A stretch of DNA of 9,648 nucleotides from an uncultured Eubacteriales bacterium. Its GTDB lineage: Bacteria > Bacillota > Clostridia > Lachnospirales > CAG-274. The notes under the pieces were generated by a model. The model was not told the DNA's origin and did no database searches. It saw only the letters and a list, made by a program, of their open reading frames with translations. The translations under genes were made by a program, and so were the position numbers. The DNA lies in contig CABVAP010000086.1 of NCBI GenBank assembly GCA_902496345.1, positions 1 through 9,648 of the forward strand, given 5' to 3'. This document shows, piece after piece, positions 7,225 to 9,648 of this stretch. Numbering within the stretch: the first letter of the stretch is position 1; every line of letters begins with the position of its first letter.

Positions 7225-7790
7225 TAAAATTTCCCTCCAATAAAGTTTTCAATAAGTTTCTTTCCCTCTGGTGTATATATTGACTCTGGGTGGAATTGAA
7301 GACCAACAACATCAAATTCTTTGTGTTTGATAGCCATTATTTCACCGTCAACTTCGGCAGTAACTTCAAGACAATCTGGTAACTTTTCTGGAACAATAGA
7401 AAGAGAGTGGTATCTGGCAACCTGTAAAGGGTTGCTGACTCCTTCAAATATTCCTTTGCAGTTGTGTGTAATCATAGATGCTTTTCCGTGAAATAATTCT
7501 TTAGCGTTTGAAACAACTCCACCAAATGCAACACCGATAGATTGATGACCGAGGCAAACACCTAAAAGAGGTATTTTTCCAGCAACATTTTTTATAATCT
7601 CAATACAGTTACCGGCTTCAAAAGGTGTTTTTGGACCCGGCGAAATAACAACTCTATCAGGATTTAATTCAAGAATTTCTTTTGATGTAATTTCGTCATT
7701 TCTAAATACTCTAATATCTTTATCAAATTCACCAATATATTGATATAAATTAAAAGTAAAAGAATCATAGTTATCTATAAGAACTATCAT
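7224..7790 (-). CDS. trpG: Anthranilate synthase glutamine amidotransferase (component II)
   Basis: This class I glutamine amidotransferase releases ammonia from glutamine and passes it to TrpE for anthranilate synthesis. The 188 residues equal a stand-alone TrpG/PabA subunit, so it is not a TrpG-TrpD fusion. The N-terminus IDNYDSFTFNL (5-15) is typical. SPGPKTP (50-56) forms the oxyanion loop, Cys79 in GVCLGHQ is the nucleophile, HGK (101-103) and RYHSL (126-130) are family motifs, and His167 with Glu169 in FHPES complete the triad. Its start overlaps the trpE stop by one base (TAATG), with GGAGGTG (7798-7804) 7 nt upstream, which suits equal production of both subunits. As in Bacillus, it might also serve the PabB enzyme of folate synthesis; that is only inference. 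Confidence 0.97.
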   Translation of the reverse strand: MIVLIDNYDSFTFNLYQYIGEFDKDIRVFRNDEITSKEILELNPDRVVISPGPKTPFEAGNCIEIIKNVAGKIPLLGVCLGHQSIGVAFGGVVSNAKELFHGKASMITHNCKGIFEGVSNPLQVARYHSLSIVPEKLPDCLEVTAEVDGEIMAIKHKEFDVVGLQFHPESIYTPEGKKLIENFIGGKF

Positions 7791-9184
7791 TATACTTCAC
7801 CTCCGATAGTTTTAACTAAAGCTCTAACTTTGTTATGACTTTCTTCAAATTCCATTTCAGGTTTAGAGTCGGCAACAATTCCTGCACCTGCTTGCATATA
7901 AACCTTATTATCTTTAATTACCATTGTTCTTATGGCAATACACATATCCATATTTCCGTTAAAGCTGAAATAACCGGCTGCACCGCCGTAAATGCCACGT
8001 CTTTCTTCTTCAAGTTCTTCAATGATTTCCATAGCTCTGATTTTAGGAGCTCCAGACAATGTACCGGCTGGCAAGAAAGAAGACAAAATCGAAAATGCGT
8101 CTTGGTCATCTCTCTTTATACCCTCAACAAGTGAGACCATATGCATAACGTGTGAGTAATACTGAACTTTCATAAATTTATCAACTTTAACAGAGCCTAT
8201 TTTAGCAATTCTACCCATATCGTTTCTGGCAAGGTCAACCAACATAACGTGTTCAGCTTTTTCTTTAGGGTCATTTTTCATTTCATTTGCAAGACGTAAA
8301 TCGTCTTCTAAGTCTTTCCCTCTTTTTCTTGTACCGGCGATAGGACAAGTAAATACTTTGTCTTTATTCACTTCAACAAGCATTTCCGGAGAACTTCCGG
8401 CAACTTGATAATCTCCAAAATTGAAATAGTAAAGATAAGGAGATGGATTTATTGCACGTAACTTTCTATAAAGGTTAAGAGGTTCTTGGTCTGTTTCAGC
8501 TGTAAGTCTTTGAGATAAAACAACCTGAAAAATATCACCGTCATAGATATATTTTTTAGCTTTTTCAACAATATCCATATACTTCTCTTTTGACATATTC
8601 GAAGTAAAGCTGACTTTTTTGGTTTCTGGAATATCATATCTCTCTGACGGAATTTTTGATTTAACTTCTTCTTCCATTCTGTCAAGAATTTCATTTGCTC
8701 TTTTTTCTCCTGAACTACTTTTTTCATCAAGAACAACAAGGTTTATAAGGTCGTGCAAGTGGTCGTACACGATAAATTCAGTAAACACCATAAGATGAAC
8801 AGTAGGTGTTTTTATAGGGTCAGGGTTGTTGTCCGGAATTTTTTCATATTGTTTTATAACATCATAACCAACGACACCAACTGCACCACCTTGAAAGGCT
8901 ATATCTAGGTCACATTCAATTTTAAAACTTTGAATATAATCTCTAACACCGTCAAGAAGTTTACCTTCGACCACACGAACGACACCGTCTTCTTCAATTG
9001 TAAGTTTATCGGTTCCCTTTAAGATTGCTTTAGCGTTCTTTCCCATAATAGAGAAATTTGTTTTTCCCTCTCCACGGCTTTCAAGCAGGAAGCCTCTTTC
9101 TTTTCCTACATATTTATAAAAAAGTGTTATAGGCGTTTCTGTATCGCCTGAAAACTTTCTAATATACGCTTTAAGTTCTTTCAT
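7790..9184 (-). CDS. trpE: Anthranilate synthase component I
   Basis: TrpE uses chorismate and ammonia from TrpG to make anthranilate, the first committed step of tryptophan synthesis. At 464 residues it is slightly shorter than many TrpE proteins, but it has the full chorismate-binding domain: YIYDGDIFQVVLSQRL (212-227), YQVAGSSPEMLV (259-270), CPIAGTRKRG (280-289), EHVMLVDLARND (311-322), FLPAGTLSGAPKIRAMEII (370-388), RGIYGGAAGY (396-405) and AGAGIVADSKPEMEFEE (432-448). The N-terminal FLLESRG (32-38) corresponds to the LLES element that contributes to tryptophan feedback inhibition in characterised enzymes, so end-product inhibition is likely. I prefer TrpE over PabB because of this motif and the operon context. 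AAAGGAG (9194-9200) lies 9 nt before the ATG. It is the first gene after the T-box leader. Confidence 0.97.
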   Translation of the reverse strand: MKELKAYIRKFSGDTETPITLFYKYVGKERGFLLESRGEGKTNFSIMGKNAKAILKGTDKLTIEEDGVVRVVEGKLLDGVRDYIQSFKIECDLDIAFQGGAVGVVGYDVIKQYEKIPDNNPDPIKTPTVHLMVFTEFIVYDHLHDLINLVVLDEKSSSGEKRANEILDRMEEEVKSKIPSERYDIPETKKVSFTSNMSKEKYMDIVEKAKKYIYDGDIFQVVLSQRLTAETDQEPLNLYRKLRAINPSPYLYYFNFGDYQVAGSSPEMLVEVNKDKVFTCPIAGTRKRGKDLEDDLRLANEMKNDPKEKAEHVMLVDLARNDMGRIAKIGSVKVDKFMKVQYYSHVMHMVSLVEGIKRDDQDAFSILSSFLPAGTLSGAPKIRAMEIIEELEEERRGIYGGAAGYFSFNGNMDMCIAIRTMVIKDNKVYMQAGAGIVADSKPEMEFEESHNKVRALVKTIGGEV

Positions 9185-9193
9185 TAAAATTCA

Positions 9194-9200
9194 CTCCTTT
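9194..9200 (-). promoter_or_regulatory. Ribosome binding site of trpE
   Basis: AAAGGAG on the minus strand is 9 nt from the trpE ATG. It lies downstream of the leader terminator and outside both alternative hairpins, which fits control by premature termination rather than by hiding the ribosome site. Confidence 0.75.
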
Positions 9201-9207
9201 TAAATAC

Positions 9208-9246
9208 AAAAAAGGCACCTCACCCCATATTGGGACAAGATACCTT
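9208..9246 (-). terminator. T-box leader terminator
   Basis: The arms at 9231-9246 and 9212-9227 pair over 16 consecutive positions including several G-U wobbles, around a 3-nt loop (9228-9230). A U6 run follows on the minus strand (9208-9213). It stands 24 nt before the trpE ATG and would abort transcription when tRNA-Trp is charged. Confidence 0.9.
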
Positions 9247-9263
9247 GTTATAAGCCACCCAAT
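9229..9263 (-). promoter_or_regulatory. T-box antiterminator
   Basis: On the minus strand AUUGGG (9258-9263) pairs perfectly with CCCAAU (9229-9234) as helix A1, and ACAAG (9244-9248) pairs with CUUGU (9235-9239) around a GUAU loop as helix A2. Between the two 5' strands lies the bulge UGGCUUAUA (9249-9257), whose first four bases match the 3' GCCA of tRNA-Trp. The 3' half uses the same bases as the 5' arm of the terminator, so the two folds exclude each other. The bulge is 9 nt and lacks the canonical UGGNACC continuation. Confidence 0.75.
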
Positions 9264-9370
9264 GCAAACGCATTAAAATAAGTAAAATCAGATACAAACA
9301 TATCTTACCCCTGTAACGTGAGGACACGTTCAAAGCTACTAAAAAACTTTTTCGCCCGAAGTCTTATGAA

Positions 9371-9377
9371 CCCATTC
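9371..9377 (-). promoter_or_regulatory. Specifier loop, Trp codon UGG
   Basis: The 3' side of the loop reads GAAUGGG between the helix strands GG and UUCA. It contains UGG directly after the GAA of the loop-E motif and before a purine. A reading with one spacer base after GAA would give GGG (Gly) instead; the trp genes downstream and the UGGC acceptor sequence favour Trp. Confidence 0.7.
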
Positions 9378-9500
9378 CCTAGAAGTGTCCGTATCGGATT
9401 TACACCACCACCGACTCTCTGCAACATTCACAAAAAGGTACTCTTTTCAATCAACGACTTTAAAATATTTTATTTTCTACAATTTCCTTAAATTGAATAT

Positions 9501-9540
9501 ATTATAACATTTATTTTTCCAGTTGTAAAGAGTTTTTTTT
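9501..9540 (-). promoter_or_regulatory. SigA-type promoter of the trp operon
   Basis: The minus strand carries TTTACA (9524-9529), a 17-bp spacer and TATAAT (9501-9506). A TG one base before the -10 box makes it an extended -10 promoter. Eight A residues (9533-9540) just upstream of the -35 box resemble an UP element. Transcription should start near 9494. The near-consensus form fits a promoter that is always on and is controlled downstream by the T-box. Confidence 0.85.
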
Positions 9541-9582
9541 ATTCTTTTCAAACTTTAGCAATCGATTAGCCACGATAATCAA

Positions 9583-9598
9583 ACAAATTAGAATTTGT
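9583..9598. repeat. 16-bp palindrome upstream of the trp promoter
   Basis: ACAAATT (9583-9589) and AATTTGT (9592-9598) form perfect 7-bp arms around AG. It lies about 54 bp upstream of the -35 box, far for a classical repressor site but possible for an activator or as chance AT-rich symmetry. No family operator consensus is recognised. Confidence 0.3.
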
Positions 9599-9617
9599 CA
9601 AAATCTTAAAACCTTTC

Positions 9618-9640
9618 AAAACCTTGAGACTCCGTCTCAA
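9618..9640 (-). terminator. Terminator-like hairpin of an upstream gene outside the window
   Basis: On the minus strand TTGAGAC (9634-9640) and GTCTCAA (9624-9630) pair around GGA and are followed by GGTTTTGAAAGGTTTT. It would end a transcript coming from the right edge and so isolates the trp promoter. Its 5' flank CAGAGTTTGAGA matches the topB terminator. The stretch 9541-9617 between it and the promoter holds no gene that I can support. Confidence 0.6.
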
Positions 9641-9648
9641 ACTCTGCT

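Larger units (their letters stand above)
9208..9494 (-). promoter_or_regulatory. T-box riboswitch, tRNA-Trp responsive, of the trp operon
   Basis: T-box leaders sense uncharged tRNA: the specifier loop pairs with the anticodon and the free 3' end stabilises an antiterminator. On the minus strand an AGUA (9439-9442) faces GAA (9375-9377), the usual specifier-loop pair. UGG (9372-9374), the Trp codon, follows directly. The distal part of Stem I pairs GUCGG with CCGAU around a GGUGGUGUAAAU-type loop. A perfect AACGUG-UCCU-CACGUU hairpin (9315-9330), a further hairpin AGAUA/UAUCU (9290-9305) and AAUGC-GUUU-GCAUU (9261-9274) form the middle. UGGC (9254-9257) can pair with GCCA, the usual tRNA-Trp 3' end with discriminator G. 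Terminator and antiterminator compete downstream. The leader is about 310 nt from predicted start to trpE ATG. Shortage of charged tRNA-Trp should switch on trpEGCFBA and topB. Confidence 0.88.

Noticed and set aside
7224..7790. trpG read as pabA of a folate operon
   Set aside because: Its one-base overlap with a TrpE that carries the LLES feedback motif, followed by trpC, makes tryptophan synthesis the main role; a dual role stays possible.
9305..9427. A 40-codon open frame on the minus strand inside the trp leader, a possible attenuator leader peptide
   Set aside because: It has no ribosome binding site before its ATG and no Trp codon in frame (UGG is read as part of AAT-GGG). Its sequence is better explained by T-box Stem I and the following stems.

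Overview
The window is AT-rich, uses TGA as a stop codon, has strong GGAGG-type ribosome binding sites and tightly overlapping genes, and carries a T-box leader. Together these point to a low-GC Gram-positive bacterium, most likely a member of the Clostridia. No phage, IS or CRISPR signature was seen. All eight real genes lie on the minus strand, so transcription runs from the right edge to the left.

Right edge (9495-9648): this holds the terminator-like hairpin of a gene outside the window, a short palindrome, and a strong SigA-type promoter (TTTACA-17-TATAAT with an extended -10 TG and an upstream A-tract). The promoter drives a leader of about 300 nt, read here as a tRNA-Trp-responsive T-box riboswitch. 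It shows an AGUA/GAA specifier loop with UGG, a UGGC acceptor-binding sequence, and two mutually exclusive structures: an antiterminator and a 16-bp terminator followed by a U-run.

Centre (3875-9184): a tryptophan operon in the order trpE-trpG-trpC-trpF-trpB-trpA. TrpE/TrpG make anthranilate from chorismate, TrpF and TrpC convert phosphoribosyl-anthranilate to indole-glycerol phosphate, and TrpA/TrpB make tryptophan. Every junction is an overlap or a 17-nt gap, which suggests translational coupling. The trpD gene (anthranilate phosphoribosyltransferase) is absent: trpG abuts trpC by a one-base overlap, so there is no room for it. The encoded pathway has a hole that must be filled from elsewhere, if it is filled.

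Left of trpA (1659-3878): topB, a type IA DNA topoisomerase III with two C-terminal zinc ribbons, starts inside the trpA stop codon (ATGA). It therefore appears to be the last gene of the tryptophan-regulated transcript, which ends at a hairpin terminator.

Left end (1-1637): a MATE-family drug/Na+ or drug/H+ antiporter with its own SigA-type promoter and a GTG start, followed by a roughly 200-bp stretch with several small inverted repeats and no gene.

The most unusual points are the missing trpD, the attachment of topB to the trp operon, and a T-box whose antiterminator departs from the usual UGGNACC bulge.
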